NCBI GenBank assembly: GCA_947172415.1
Contig: OX359190.1
Span: 5,952,001-6,016,000 of the forward strand
Direction of reading: 5' to 3'
From: Chondrosia reniformis
Taxonomy: Eukaryota; Porifera; Demospongiae; Chondrillida; Chondrillidae
DNA: 64,000 nucleotides
The translations under genes were made by a program, and so were the position numbers. Below are positions 24,301 to 37,962 of this stretch, piece by piece (the first letter of the stretch is position 1; every line of letters begins with the position of its first letter). Below the pieces are notes generated by a model. That model did no database searches. It was not told the origin of the DNA and saw nothing but the letters and a program-made list of their open reading frames with translations.

Positions 24301-27300
24301 GCAACAAGTATCTAGTACATACAACTACAACCTACTTAGTACATAGTATAACTGGTACAAGAATCAACAACTGGTTAATACACATTGTACACACAACAAG
24401 TACTTACAAGTAGGATATACAACTGGAAACTAGTAAATACTACTAGTTTTTAGAAGGAGTATATAATACTTTATAGAGAATACAACTTGAATATACATCT
24501 AGTATTTAGCTAATATTAACAATTGGTATATACATACAACTATTACGTTCAACTGGTACATAACTTGTACATACAAATAGTATATACAACCAGTACATGC
24601 AACTAGTACATACAACTAGTACATACCAAATAGTACCCACAACTAGTAAATACAATTAGTACATTCAACTAGTCCATACAACTACGACAAACAGCTAGGA
24701 CATATAACTAATACATACACCTACTACATATAACTAGTAAATACACATACCTTGTAATAATAAATAGTACATACAACTAGTACATACAACTAGAAAGAAG
24801 TATATACAACTAGCTCACAGAATGAGTACATAATACTAGAACATCCAACTTGAATATTCAACTAGTAAATAACTACTACACAAAACTAGGAAACACAACT
24901 AGGACATACAAATATTCCATACACCTACCAAATATAACTAGAACATACACTTTTACCTAATAATAATAAATAGGACATACAACTAGTACATACAACTAGT
25001 ACATAAAACTAGTATCTACAACAAGTAAATTTAACTAGTACTAGTCCATACAACTAGTACATACAACTAGTCCTTGCAACTAGTACATAGCTAGTCCATA
25101 CAACTAGTACTTGCAACTAGTACATATAACTAGTACACACATCTACAACATATAACTAATACATAAAAATATAACTTGTACATATAAATAGTACATAAAG
25201 ATACTACATACAAGTAGTTCATACAACTACTAGTACATAGAACGAGTACATAAAACTAGGACCTATAACTAATACACACCTACTACATATAATTAGTACA
25301 TAAATATTTAACTAGTACATATGATTAGTGCATCCATATAGTATAGTACATGCAACTAGAAACTAGTACACACAACTAATATATACACAAAACTAGCACA
25401 TGTAATTAGTTCATACAACTATTATATACAAACAACTAGTTCATACAACTAGTATTTACAATTAGGTTGTCCAACTAGTTCCCAGAACTATTAACTAGTA
25501 CATATAACCAGTACATGCACTAGTACATACAACTAGAACATACAACTAGTTCATATAACTAGTACATCCAACTAGTTCATACAACTAGTATTTACAATTA
25601 GTACGTACAACTTGTTCATACAACTAGTAACTAGTACATATAACTAGTACATTCAACTAGGACATACAACTAGGACAAACAACTAGGATATTTAACCAGT
25701 ACATATTCCAACTACAGTAAATAAACATATACATTGTAATTATAAATAGTACATACAACTAGAGCATACAGCATACATGAAATAGTTGTACCTATTAATT
25801 TTATGAACTAGGTGTATATTAGTTTTATGTATATACCAGATGTATGTACTAGTTAAATGTACTAATTTTTATATATATACTAGTTGTATGTACTGGTTTC
25901 TAGTTCCATTTACTAGTTTTAGGTAATAGTTGCATGTACTATTTGGATGCACTATTTATTTGAACTAGTTATATTTTTATGTATTTGTTATATGTAGTAG
26001 GTGTGGGTATTAGTTATATGTACTAGTTGAAAGTACTAGTTGTATGTACTAGTTGTATGTACTAGAACTAGCTATATTTACTAGTTTTAGGTACTCGTTG
26101 TATGTTTCAGTTGTAAAGAATAATTGCATTTGCTAATTGTATTTACAAGTTCTGTGTACTAGTTGTATGTATATACTAGTTGTATGTACTAACTATGTAC
26201 TAGTTGTATGTTCTAGTTGTATGTACTAGATACTAGTTGTATGTACTAGTTGTGTTTACTTTTTGCATGAACTATTTATATGTGTGTGAACTAGTTATGT
26301 GTACTAGTTGTATGCGCTAGCTGTATGTACTAGTTGTATGTACTATTTACATTTACTAGGTATAGGTGTATGAACTAGTTATACGTAGTAGGTGTATGTA
26401 CTAGGTATAATGTCCTAGTTGCATGTACTAGTTGCATTCACTAGTCGCATTTACTAATCATATTTACTAGTTACTAATTAATGAACTAGTTGTACCTACG
26501 AATTTAATGTACTACTTGTATGTACTAGTTGTATGTACTAATTGTATGTATATACCAGTTGTATGTACTAGTTAAATGTACTAGTTTCTAGTTGTATGTA
26601 CTATGTTTATGTACTATTCATATATACTAGTTATATATTTATATATTAGTTATATGTAGTATGTGTGTGTACTTGTTATATGTACTAGTTGAAAGTACTA
26701 GTTGTATGTGCTAAATGTATGTACTATTTGTAGGTTCTAGAACTAGTTATAGAAGGTACTAAGTAGGAATTAGTTGGTTGTAATAGTTGTTAGTACCATT
26801 TTAACGTACTAGTTGTATGTACTAGTTGTATGTACTAGTACTAGTTATATTTACTAGATGTTGGTATCGGTTGTATGTAGTAGTTGTATGTACTAATTGT
26901 TTGTACTAGTTGTATGTACTAGGTGTATGTATATACTAATTGTAAGTACTAGCTATGTACTAGTTGTATGTATATACTAGTTTGCTGTTTATGTAGTAGT
27001 TGTATATGCTAGTTTAATATACTCATACTATGTACAAGTTGTATGTATTAGTTATGTTCAAGTTGTATGTATTAATTATGAACAAGTTGTACGTACTAGT
27101 TGTATGTATATACTAGTTGTATGTAGTTGCTATGTACTAGTTGTATATACAAGTTGTATGTTCTAGTATTATGCACTCGTTTTATAAACTAGGTGTATGT
27201 ACTAGTTTCTAGTTGTGTGTACTAGTTGTATGTACTAGTTTTATGTACGTTTTGTATGTACTTGTTGTATGTACTATTTTTATATACTAGTTATATGTGT

Positions 27301-29797
27301 ATGTACTGGTTATATGTAGTACTTGTATGTAACAGTTGTATGTACAAGTTGCCTATACTACGGTATGCGCCAGCTGTATGTACTAGTTGTAGGTTCTAGT
27401 ACTAGTTATATTAGGTACTAAGTAGGCATTAGTTGTATATACTAGTTGTTAGTACTACATTAACATATTAATTGTATGTACTAGTTCTATGTACTAGTAC
27501 TAGTTATATTTACTAGTTGTAGGTACTGGTTGTATGTAGTAGTTTGATGTAGTAGTTGTATGTACTAATTGTATGTATTAGTTGTATACACTAGTTGTAT
27601 GTGTATACTAATTGTATGTTGTAGCTATGTACTAGTTGTATGTACTAGTTGAATGTACTAGCTGTATATACTAGTTGTATGTTCTCGATACTATTTGTAT
27701 GTACCAATCAAATGTAGTATTTATATGTACTAATTGTATGTATTAGTTGTATGTACTAGTGACTAATTGTTTGTACTAGTTGTATGTACTAGCTTTTTGA
27801 AATAAGTGTAGGTTCTAGTAAAAGTTATACTAGGAACTAGGAAGGAACTCGTTATATATACTACTTGTTTGTTTGTTTGAATTAGTTTTATGTACTAATT
27901 GTATGTACTAGTTGTATGTCACAGTCTCATGTACTAGTTATATGTACTACTTACTAGATGTGTGAACTAGTTGTACCTACTAATTTTATGTACTAGTTGT
28001 ATGTACTCTTTGTATGTATATACTAGTTTTATGTACTAGTTAAATGTACTAGTGTTATATAGATACTAGTTGTATGGACTAGTTTCTAGTTGTTTGGACT
28101 AGTTGTATGTAGTAGGTGTATGTACTAGTTATATGTCCTAGTTGTTTGTACTAGTTGTATGTTCTAGTTGAATGTACTAATTGTATGTACTAGTTGTATG
28201 TACTATTTGTGTGTACTGTTAGGATGTACTAGTTGTATGTACTAGTTGCATGTACTAGTTGTATGCAGTAGTTTTATGAACTTGTTCTCTTTATATTTAC
28301 TCGTTGTAGGTACTAGTTATGTGTAGCAGATGTATGTACTATTTGTATCTACAATTTGTATGTACTATGTGTATGAACTATTTATAAGTACCAGTTATAT
28401 GTATATAGTATTTATATGTTTGTGAACTAGTTATATATACTAGTTGTATGCACTAGCTGTATGCTCTAGTTGTATGTACTATTTATAATTTCAATGTATA
28501 TGTTTATTTACTAGTTATATGTAGTTGGAATATGTACTGGTTATATATCCTAGTTGTTTGTCCTAGTTGTATGTACTAGTTGAATGTACTAGTTATATGA
28601 ACTAGTTACTAGTTCTGGGAACTAGTTGGACGACCTAATTGTAAATACTAGTTGTATGAACTAGTTGTTTGTACATAATAGTTGTATGAACTAATTACAT
28701 GTGCTAGTTTTGTGTATATATTAATTGTGTGTACTAGTTTCTAGTTGCATGTACTATACTATATGGATGCACTAATCATATGTACTAGTTAAATATTTAT
28801 GTACTAATTATATGTAGTAGGTGTGTATTAGTTATAGGTCCTAGTTTTATGTACTCGTTCTATGTACTAGTAGTTGTATGAACTACTTGTATGTAGTATC
28901 TTTATGTACTATTTATATGTACAAGTTATATTTTTATGTATTAGTTATATGTTGTAGATGTGTGTACTAGTTATATGTACTAGTTGCAAGTACTAGATGT
29001 ATGGACTAGCTATGTACTAGTTGCAAGGACTAGTTGTATGTACTAGTTGTATGGACTAGTACTAGTTAAATTTACTTGTTGTAGATACTAGTTTTATGTA
29101 CTAGTTGTATGTACTAGTTGTATGTCCTATTTATTATTATTAGGTAAAAGTGTATGTTCTAGTTATATTTGGTAGGTGTATGGAATATTTGTATGTCCTA
29201 GTTGTGTTTCCTAGTTTTGTGTAGTAGTTATTTACTAGTTGAATATTCAAGTTGGATGTTCTAGTATTATGTACTCATTTTGTGAGCTAGTTGTATATAC
29301 TACTTTCTAGTTTTATGTACTAGTTGTATGTACGTTTTATAATTACAAGGTATGTGTATTTACTAGTTATATGTAGTAGGTGTATGTATTAGTTATATGT
29401 CCTAGCTGTTTGTCGTAGTTGTATGGACTAGTTGAATGTACTAATTGTATTTACTAGTTGTGGGTACTATTTGGTATGTACTAGTTGTATGTACTAGTTG
29501 CATGTACTGGTTGTATATACTATTTGTATGTACAAGTTATGTACCAGTTGAACGTAATAGTTGTATGTATATACCAATTGTTAATATTAGCTAAATACTA
29601 GATGTATATTCAAGTTGTATTCTCTATAAAGTATTATATACTCCTTCTAAAAACTAGTAGTATTTACTAGTTTCCAGTTGTATATCCTACTTGTAAGTAC
29701 TTGTTGTATGTACAATGTGTATTTACCAGTTGTTGATTCTTGTACCAGTTATACTATGTACTAAGTAGGTTGTAGTTGTAAGTACTAGATACTTGTT

Positions 29798-29803
29798 GCA
29801 TGT
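29798..29803. other. Empty site of the Naiad tail
   Basis: GCATGT here joins words that in the left arm flank the 101-bp Naiad tail at 24,200-24,300. Confidence 0.8.
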
Positions 29804-29929
29804 ACTAGTTGTATGAACTAGTTTTATGAACTAGTTTTATGTACTGTTTATAAGTACTAGTTATATGTACCAGTTATATGTACTAGTAGTATGTACTAGT
29901 TATATTTACCAGCTGTATTTACTATTTCA

Positions 29930-31471
29930 GGATATCAGGAAATCTTATTTAAACTGGGGAGGCCCATAGCCTGAGGCTACTACAAAGGCACCCAGTACAA
30001 AACCATATGTACAATAAATAAATAATAAATAAATAAATAGAATAAAATTGTCAATTCGGTTGTGTTAATATTGTTACATAATACAAATTGTCGCTCATGC
30101 ATTAGAATATAAATGTTTACATAGTTCCGTAAAATAGTTGAGGCTGAGGTTAGGTGTTGCACGAATGGCTGTAGGTAGACTGCGCCAGAGGGAAGCACCG
30201 GCAAAACTGAATGCCCTCTGTCCAAATGAAGACCTGACCAAGGGAAGATTAAGTTGGGAAGTGGAAGAGGAGCGAGTGTTATAGTGGCAAGAAACATAAG
30301 AGGAGAGCCGAGACAGATAAGGTGGAGCCTGGGAGGATAGGCTGCGAAACATACACTGAGCCATGTGAAGTTTTCTTCTCAAGGTGAGAGTCGTTACTCC
30401 AAGTTCTTGAAGAGCAGCAGTGGAAGAAGAGTCACGACGCCTATGAAGCACAATCTTGCAACCAAAGTTCAGCAGCGATTCCAAGCGGCGAGATTCATCT
30501 TGAGTACAGCCAGACCAGACGACATCACAATAGTCAAAGTGGGGAAGGATGTATGATTTAAGATAAGTGAGCAGGAGAGAGTGAGAAAGAAACCAAGAGA
30601 GCCTACGAAGAAGGTTGAGACGACAGCTTACTTTTCTACAAATCATGTCAACATGATCACTCCAAGTTAGGGTATCGTTTATAAGCACACCAAGATACTT
30701 GAACACTCGTACCTGATCAACAGTTACACCATCAACAAGAACGTCCAAGCCAGTCTCAATTTTTCTTCTACTAGAGTGAAAGAGCATACATTTTGTATTG
30801 CTTGCATTCAGTTGCAGTCCATTGCTGGCCATCCACAGGCTGGTTGCATCTAGACACTGTTGAAGTGAAGAGTTTAAAAAAGCAAGATTGCTACTCGTGA
30901 TGTAGATGGCAGTGTCATCAGCAAAGAGAACAACAGAATCAGCAGGCAGGACTGAAGGCTGGTCATTGATAAAGGCATAGAAGAGAGAAGGACCAAGCAC
31001 AGAGCCTTGGGGAACACAGTTTTGGGAAAACCAGGAGAGGAGAATGAATCACTGACACGAGTAACCTGGCAACGATCGGAAAGATAAGACTTAAACCAAG
31101 CAACTGTAGACGAGGAGAAACCAAGTTGGGAAAGTTTAGACAAAAGAAGATCATGGTTAACAGTGTCAAAAGCTTTGGAGATGTCAAGAAACACAACCCC
31201 AATGAACTGTCTTCTGTCCAGAGCCTTTTACCAGTCATCCAAGCAGTGAAGAAGAAGCGTTTGGGTAGAATGCTTGGGCCGAAATCCAGATTTATAAGGG
31301 AAGAGAAGGTCGTTTTGTATGAGGTGAGAAGAAAACTGCTCCTGGACACACCTTTCTAGAAGTTTATTGCAGACTGGAAGCAGAGAGGTGGGTCGGTAAT
31401 TCGTGGGGGAGACACGATCACGCCTTTGTGGAGTGGCTTAACCCAAGCACACTTCCAGGATTCAGGGAAGA
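29930..31471 (-). mobile_element. 5'-truncated CR1-like LINE
   Basis: Minus-strand non-LTR retrotransposon fragment of about 1.54 kb. The 3' end carries an untranslated tail with TTTATTTATTTA-type repeats. The 5' end is truncated inside the reverse transcriptase. Boundaries are set by comparison with the empty site in the left arm. Right boundary uncertain by about 4 bp because ATTT is shared. Confidence 0.9.
30095..31465 (-). pseudogene. LINE reverse transcriptase, partial
   Basis: Reading on the minus strand: FPESWK, NYRPTSLLPVCNKLLE, FRPKHSTQ, FLDISKAFDTVNHDLLLSKL (motif A region), VPQGSVLGP, FADDTAIY (catalytic FADD), FKYLGVLINDTLTW, YCDVVWSG and a C-terminal ASLWRSLP region typical of CR1/Jockey-group LINEs. 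The longest intact frame, 30,095-31,000, has 301 residues from GPSLFYAF to the stop. Upstream motifs lie in two other frames (30,874-31,194 and 30,963-31,349), so at least two frameshifts, near 31.02 and 31.23 kb, separate them. No endonuclease domain remains. Not functional. Confidence 0.88.
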
Positions 31472-32221
31472 ATTTGTGTGTACTAATTGTATGCTCTAGT
31501 TGTATTTACTAGTTGTATGTACTCAATACCATTTGTATGTACTAGTCGAATGTAGTAGTTATTTGTACTAGTTGAATGTACTATTGCCTAATTGTATGTA
31601 CCAGCTGTATGTACTAGATATTCGAACTAGTATTAGGTTCTAATACAAGTTATACTAGGTACTAGGAATGAACTAGTTCTATGAACTACTTGATTCTTTG
31701 TGTGAACTAGTTTTCTGTACTAGTTGTATATACTAAATGTATGTAGTAGTTAGATGTATATGTACTAGTAATATGTAATAGTTGTATGTACTAGTTATAT
31801 GTATAGTTGCATGTACTAGTTGTATGTACTAGTAGGATATACTAGTTGTAGGGTGTAGTCCTAATTATGCTAGGTACTAGGGAGGTACTAATTGTATATA
31901 CTAGACACTAGTTGCATGTACCAGTTGTATGTACTAGTTATATGTACTAGTTGTATGTACCAGTTTTGTGTTATTGTTGTATGTACTAGTTGTGTGTACT
32001 ATTTATATGTACTAGTTGTATGTACTACTTATATGTATTCGTTACGTTTGTGTGTAATGGGTGTATGTACTAGTTGTTTGTACTAGTTATATATACTAGT
32101 TGTATGTACTATTTATATGTACTATATATATGTGAATGTACTAGGTATATTTACTACTTGTATGTACTAGCTGTATTAGCTGGTTGTATGTACTAATTCT
32201 ATGTACTAGTTGTATGTACTA

Positions 32222-32721
32222 CAGGGCAGTCCACCTAATTAGAATCTCTAGGGAATTTGAAATAACAGGAATTTTGAATTATCAGGTTTTTATGTACAAA
32301 ATAGTCTAAACACCAAATATAGATTTGAAATATAATGAAAAAGAGAAGATTATGCAGCCAAGTAGTAGTAGTAATGTCCCTTTTTTCCTTCCAGATGGAG
32401 TGTTGTCCACGAGATGGATAATCTCTAGTTTTCGTTCCAGAATAAGTGATTGGTACAGTGAACGTTGCATACCTAGAGAATAACACTGTACTGAGAATGA
32501 TTAATGACAATTTAGCTCAAATTCTTAAATGTTAAAAGTGTGATTACCTCCTTAATAACTATGAGCTTGCTTATTTGTGTTGAAATACTTCCGTATTCTC
32601 TACGTAGCAAACAAATATTCCCAAAGAAATTGATATTCTGGGACTATACAGGGAACCGGAGTTCTATTCGAAATGGGTGAAATTTCGTCAAAAACGGATT
32701 CGAATTAAGTGGACTGCACTG
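32222..32721 (-). mobile_element. Element E, pogo/Tc1-type MITE (right arm)
   Basis: 500 bp, inverted copy of 22,805-23,311, TA-flanked, with the same satellite flanks in mirror order. A few indels and substitutions separate the two, giving a possible clock for the duplication. Confidence 0.83.
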
Positions 32722-35215
32722 TAGTTCTTTGTAATAGATACCAACCAGTTGTATGTAGAAGATGTATGCACTAGTTCTTTGTACTAGCAATATACTAGTT
32801 TTATGAACTAGTATAATGTACTAGTTGTATGTACTAGTTGTATGTATATACCAGATGTATGTACTAGTTAAATGTACTAATTTTATATATATACTAGTTG
32901 TGTGTACTAGTTTCTAGTTGTATTTACTAGTTTTATATACTAGGTTTATGTACTCTGTGGATGCACTATTTATTTGAAAAAGTTATATTTTTATGTATTA
33001 GTTTTATAGAGTAGGTGTGTGTACTAGTTATATGTACTATTGAAAGTTCTAGTTGTATGTATATACTAGTTGTATGAACGAGAATTAGCTATATTTACTA
33101 GTTTTAAGTACTAGTTGTATGTATTAGTTCTATGTAGTAGTTGCATGTGCTAATTGTATACACATGTTTTGTGTACTAGTTGTATGTATATGCTAGTTGT
33201 ATGTACCAGCTATGTACTAGTTGTATGTTCTAGTTGTATCTACTAGATACTAGTTGTACGTACTAGTTGTAGGTACTAGTTATATTTACTATTTGTATGC
33301 ACTATTTATTTGTGTTTACTAGTTATATGTACTAGTTGTATGTACTATTTACATTTACTAGGTATAGGTGTATGTACTAGTTATATGTAGTAGGTTTATG
33401 TACTATTTATATGTCCTAGTTGTATGTACTAGTTGAATGCACTAGTTGTATGTACTAGTTGTATGTACTAGTCACATGTACTAATTCTATTTACTAGTTA
33501 CTGATTTTATGAACTAGTTGTACCCACGAATTTACATGTACTGGTTATATGTACTAGTTGATAGTTGTGTGAACTAGTTGTATGACCTAATTGTAAATAC
33601 TAGTTGTAAATACTAGTTGTGTGAACTTGTTGTTTGTATATAATAGTCGTATGTACTAGTTTCTAGTTGCATGTACTAGTTTTATGTACTAGTTATATAT
33701 ACTATATGGATGCACTATTCATATGTTCTAGTTATATATTTATGTACTGATTATATGTAGTAGGTATTTACTAGTTATAGGTCCTAGTTTTAATTACTCG
33801 TTCTATGTACTAGTAATTGTATGAACTACTTGTATGTACTATGTTTATGTACTATTTATATGTACTATTTATATTTTTATGTATTAGTTATTTGTTGTAG
33901 ATGTGTGTAATAGTTATATGTACTAATTGCAAATACTAGTTGTATGTACTAGTTGTATGTATATACTAGTTGTATGTACTAGCTATGTACTGGTTGTATG
34001 TTCTAGTTGTATGTACTAGTTGTATGTACAAGTGGTAGGTTCTTGTACTAGTTATACTAGGGGCTAAGAAGGTACTAGTTCTATGTAGTAGATACTAGTT
34101 GTATGTACTAGTTGTATATAGTAGTCGCATGTACTAGTTATATGTACTAGTTACTAGTTGTATGAACTGGTTGCACCTATTAATTTTAAGTACTAGTTGT
34201 ATGTACTAGTTGAATGTATATACCAGTTGTATGTATATACCAATTGTATGTACTAGTGTCTAGTTGTATTTACTAGTTTTTTGTACTAGTTTTGTGGACT
34301 ATGTGGATGCACGATTTGTTTTTTTTGGGGCGCCGGAGGCTCCCCTGTATTATTGTCAAAAATTATGTTTACGTATGGTTTCCTGTTCGTAGTCTTGTAT
34401 ACATATATGTATATATATATATATACAGTACAATTTACAATATATTAAGGTAATCTAATATAAATAAATAAATAATATAATATAAATAATTCACATGACT
34501 CCAGGAAAGGACCTAGCAACAGAATGGGCATAGTATCATAAAGTTTAGGGTATAAAAGGATTAATTAAGGGATTTTTTATTTAAGTCTCGGTTTGGTAGA
34601 AAACGGAGGACAAAGTCTGTATATAAAATGCCATAGGACTATAGAAAACCTATGTGAAATTTATATTGAAACCAAGTGTTATATTAATAAAAATTATCAA
34701 TTGATCAGATCACTGTGAAACCGATATATATCATGGTACATGTGTATGACAAACGTCTGGCGAAGTTTTGCTTAATTAAAATTGCAACACAATCAAGATA
34801 TAATGAAGAATGCAAGTTTACGATTGCGGAATCTAGTGATGTATTATGATGTTTCCCTAGTGCGTCACCAACACCTCGTATGTTGCTCGGTACATATTTA
34901 ATGGATTATCATGTGACGTTGGGAAAATGTCATGGCTCGTTGCAAAAGAAGATCATCCTTTCGAGAACGGCTATGACAAGTTGACGCTCTACTACGAGAA
35001 GGAGCTACGGAATAAACGAGTTGTAGCGAAGGTTAGATAAAGTGTATTTGTGTAAGTTTCCGTTAAGTTTGAGGCAGAATTGTCCGTATATTGATGCAAA
35101 AGAAATTCGTTTAGTCGACCTTAATAAAACTTTGGTAATTGAAGCTCTGTCTTCTCTTCTTACCCTTTTTGTTCATATTTTTACTTGTCCATGTGTAGCC
35201 ATACCTTACCAATAC

Positions 35216-35304
35216 CATTTTGTAACTTGTACACAAGGGACATCATATACGTATATAAAGGCCTTGGCCTTTTATGTCCCTTGTGTACAAGTTACAAAAT
35301 GGTC
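35216..35304. repeat. Palindrome within inverted family A copy
   Basis: Counterpart of 19,099-19,183; perfect arms of about 29 bp (GTAACTTGTACACAAGGGAC in part). Confidence 0.8.
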
Positions 35305-35931
35305 TCTAACCCTGTTGATTATGCCAATACATGCAACCAACCATCGGTGTTCTTAGCTCCCTCACAAGGCAAATCAAATCTGTGTGGCTATTAGCTGAGA
35401 CCACTTTATAACTGGAGCCTTTGTTGATATATGGCATGCAGATGCATCATCTTCAGTCTATACTAAGGTGTGAAAAGGTAATTGGTAGGCCATGTGTTCT
35501 ACCTTGCAATTGGATGATCTGTATCAACTACTACTCTCTATGCAGTAGTTGAGGATTTCAAAACCTGCAACAGTACTAGTGTGACTAAAGTCTTGTGCTG
35601 TTTAAAATACTGATTATCCTAGGGGTCACTTGGATCTCTTTAAATTTGTAACTTGCACTGCATGTGTAGCTAGTACTTGATTGTAATTTTAATATTGTAT
35701 AGTCACTTGGCCTTCTTAAATTTGTAACTTGTACTGTGTAGTATTTGATAGTAATTTTAATATTGCCAGTAACTTTCACTGTGTAGTGTACTTGAGTGTA
35801 ATTAGCCTCACTATACTTAAGACATTCACTATGAGCAATTTTGTTATGAGATTCTACTGTACACATGGAAAACATACACACATGGATAAGAATAAAGCCT
35901 TGTTGAACATCAGTAACATAAATTTACTAGT

Positions 35932-35972
35932 TCTGGACGTTTCAACCCGGAAGTCTTCATCAGTAATACAGG
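35932..35972 (-). ncRNA. Hammerhead-like core, inverted family A copy
   Basis: Minus strand CUGAUGA (35,957-35,963) and GAAACGUC as in 18,426-18,469. Stem II here has one more G-C pair. The core is unchanged between the two copies. Confidence 0.42.
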
Positions 35973-37686
35973 AAAGGGAATATCAAGTAGTAAATTAGTA
36001 AATTCGTGTTCCTGAAACTCAACAAGGCTTTATTCTCATAATGATCGCAACAAACACTCCTAATTCCTACACATGGACAAGTAAAAATATGAACAAAAAG
36101 CGTAAGAAGAGAAGACAGAGTTTCAATTACCAAAGTTTTATTATATATATATATATCTGTCAAAAAATGGCGGACGTTCGGCTAGCTTCCGTTTTCTAGC
36201 TTAAAATTAGCTTTCTCTTCCTTAGCGTAGAACATTGAACGAACGAAATGGACTTAAAAACCACCCTCACTAATACTATGTAAAGTGAAGCTTGCGAAAA
36301 ACGTTTTCTACGAGATATGGCCTTGAAAAATTGACGACCAACAAGAGTCGATCGTAAATCAGTTAACCAGCTATTTATGGGAACATGCCAAGTAGTTCGA
36401 GTTTACTTAGGGGCGCCTGGCGCTCCACGAGTTTTTAAACTCGAAATACTTGTTTAATATATTAGTTATATGTAGTAGGTGCGTGTACTAGTTATATGTA
36501 CTAGTTGAAAGTACTAGTTGAAAGTACTAGTTGTATATACGTACTAGTTGTATGTACCAGAACTAGCTATATTTACTAGTTTTAGGTACTAGTTGGGGGT
36601 ATTAGTTGTATGTAGTAGTTGCATGTAGTAATTGTATGTACAGGTTCTGTGTACTAATTGTATGTATATACTAGTTGCATGTACTAGTTGTACGTACTAG
36701 TTGTACCTACTAGTTGTATTTACTATTTGTATGTTCTATTTATATGTCTTTGCACTAGTTATATGTCCTAGTTGTAGCCCTAGCTGTATGTACTAGTTGT
36801 ATGTACTATTTACATTTACTAGGTATACTTGTGTGTACTAGTTATATGTTCTTGTTGCATGTACTAGTTACATGCACTAGTTGTATGTACTAGTTGTATG
36901 TACTAGTCACATGTACTTATTATATTTACTAGTTACTAATTCTATGAACTAGTTTTACCTAAGAATTTTATGTACTACTTGTATGTACTAGTTGTCTGTA
37001 CTAGTTGTATGTATATACCAGTTGTATGTACTAGTTAAATCTACTAGTTCTTTTATGTATACTAGTTGTATGTATTATGTGCATGTACTATTCACATATA
37101 CTAGTTATATGTTTATGCATTAGTTATATGTGATAGGTGTGTGTACTTGTTATATGTAGTAGGTGTGTGTACTTGTTATATGTAGTAGGTGTGTGTACTT
37201 GTTATATGTACTAGTTGAAAGTACTAGTTGTACCTGCTAATTGTATGTACACGTTCTGTGTACTAGTTGCATGTTTATACTAGTTATATATTTATTTTAG
37301 TTGTAGGTACTAGCTTTGTACTAGTTGTATGAACTAGTTGTATGTACTAGTTTTTTGAATTAGTTGTAGGTTCTGTACAAGTTATACTAGGAACTAGGAA
37401 GGAAGTCGTTCTCTATACTACTTGTGTTGTTTGTTTGAACTAGTTTTATGTACTAATTGTATGTACTAGTTGTATGGACTAGTTGTATGTACTTGTTGGA
37501 TGTACTAATACTAGTTATATTCACTAGTTGTAGGTGCTAGTAGTATGTACAAGTTGTGTGTGGTAGTTGTATGTACTAATTTTATGTACTAGTTGGATGT
37601 ACTAGTTGTATGTACTAGTTGTGTGTACTAGATATGAACAAGTTGTATGTACAAGATATGGGCACAAGTTTTTTGTAGTAGCTATC

Positions 37687-37962
37687 AGAGAGTACGGTAG
37701 TACTCTCTAAGTAGGGAAGTAGGGACTATGCACATCACTTCTATGTTTGGGCGCATCGATCCCTACTTCTAGTATATCCATGATGCGCCCAAACATAGAA
37801 GTGATGTGCATAGTTAAGTTTCAGTATGCCTCTTCTGCAATGTTAGCCTTACGATATGATCACTTTCTTGTTTCGTTATTTTTTCTAGATATGATAGATA
37901 CGGTTGCAGGGACTGCCACCCCTACTTCTCATTTCATTTTTTAAATGTTTTTATTTACTTGT
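37687..37962 (-). mobile_element. Family D foldback element, copy 2
   Basis: Inverted copy of the hairpin part of 16,123-16,394, with the same flanking word CTAGTCTACAAG, so it is the duplication partner. Its other end carries AGAGAGTACGGTAGTACTCT, which matches the far terminus of copy 3 (63,335-63,357) and identifies a family end. The ~460 bp to the right of the hairpin in copy 1 are absent. Confidence 0.75.

Larger units (their letters stand above)
15200..25775. repeat. Left arm of large inverted duplication
   Basis: Mirrors 28,455-38,600. Matching flanks were followed by eye through unique-looking satellite variants: 15,290 with 38,510; the D, A and E elements; the LINE empty site at 24,072; and 25,490 with 28,600. 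Between E and the arm's inner end the coordinates are collinear to within a few bases once the LINE and the Naiad tail are subtracted. Between A and E the left arm has about 1.2 kb extra, including the reversed block 20,161-20,934. Confidence 0.88.
20935..25780 (+). repeat. Satellite 1, ACTAGT orientation
   Basis: Minisatellite tract interrupted by element E and the Naiad tail. It ends at the strand switch that also ends the left duplication arm. Confidence 0.92.
34321..36452 (-). mobile_element. Family A repeat, inverted copy
   Basis: About 2.1 kb, reverse complement of 17,948-19,990, with satellite flanks matching on both sides. It retains an outer GGGGCGCCGGAGGCTCCCC terminus that is reduced in the left copy, and an extra ~130 bp near 34,440-34,560 whose counterpart also occurs in the fragment at 56.6 kb. 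Use this copy as the better reference for the family. Confidence 0.8.
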
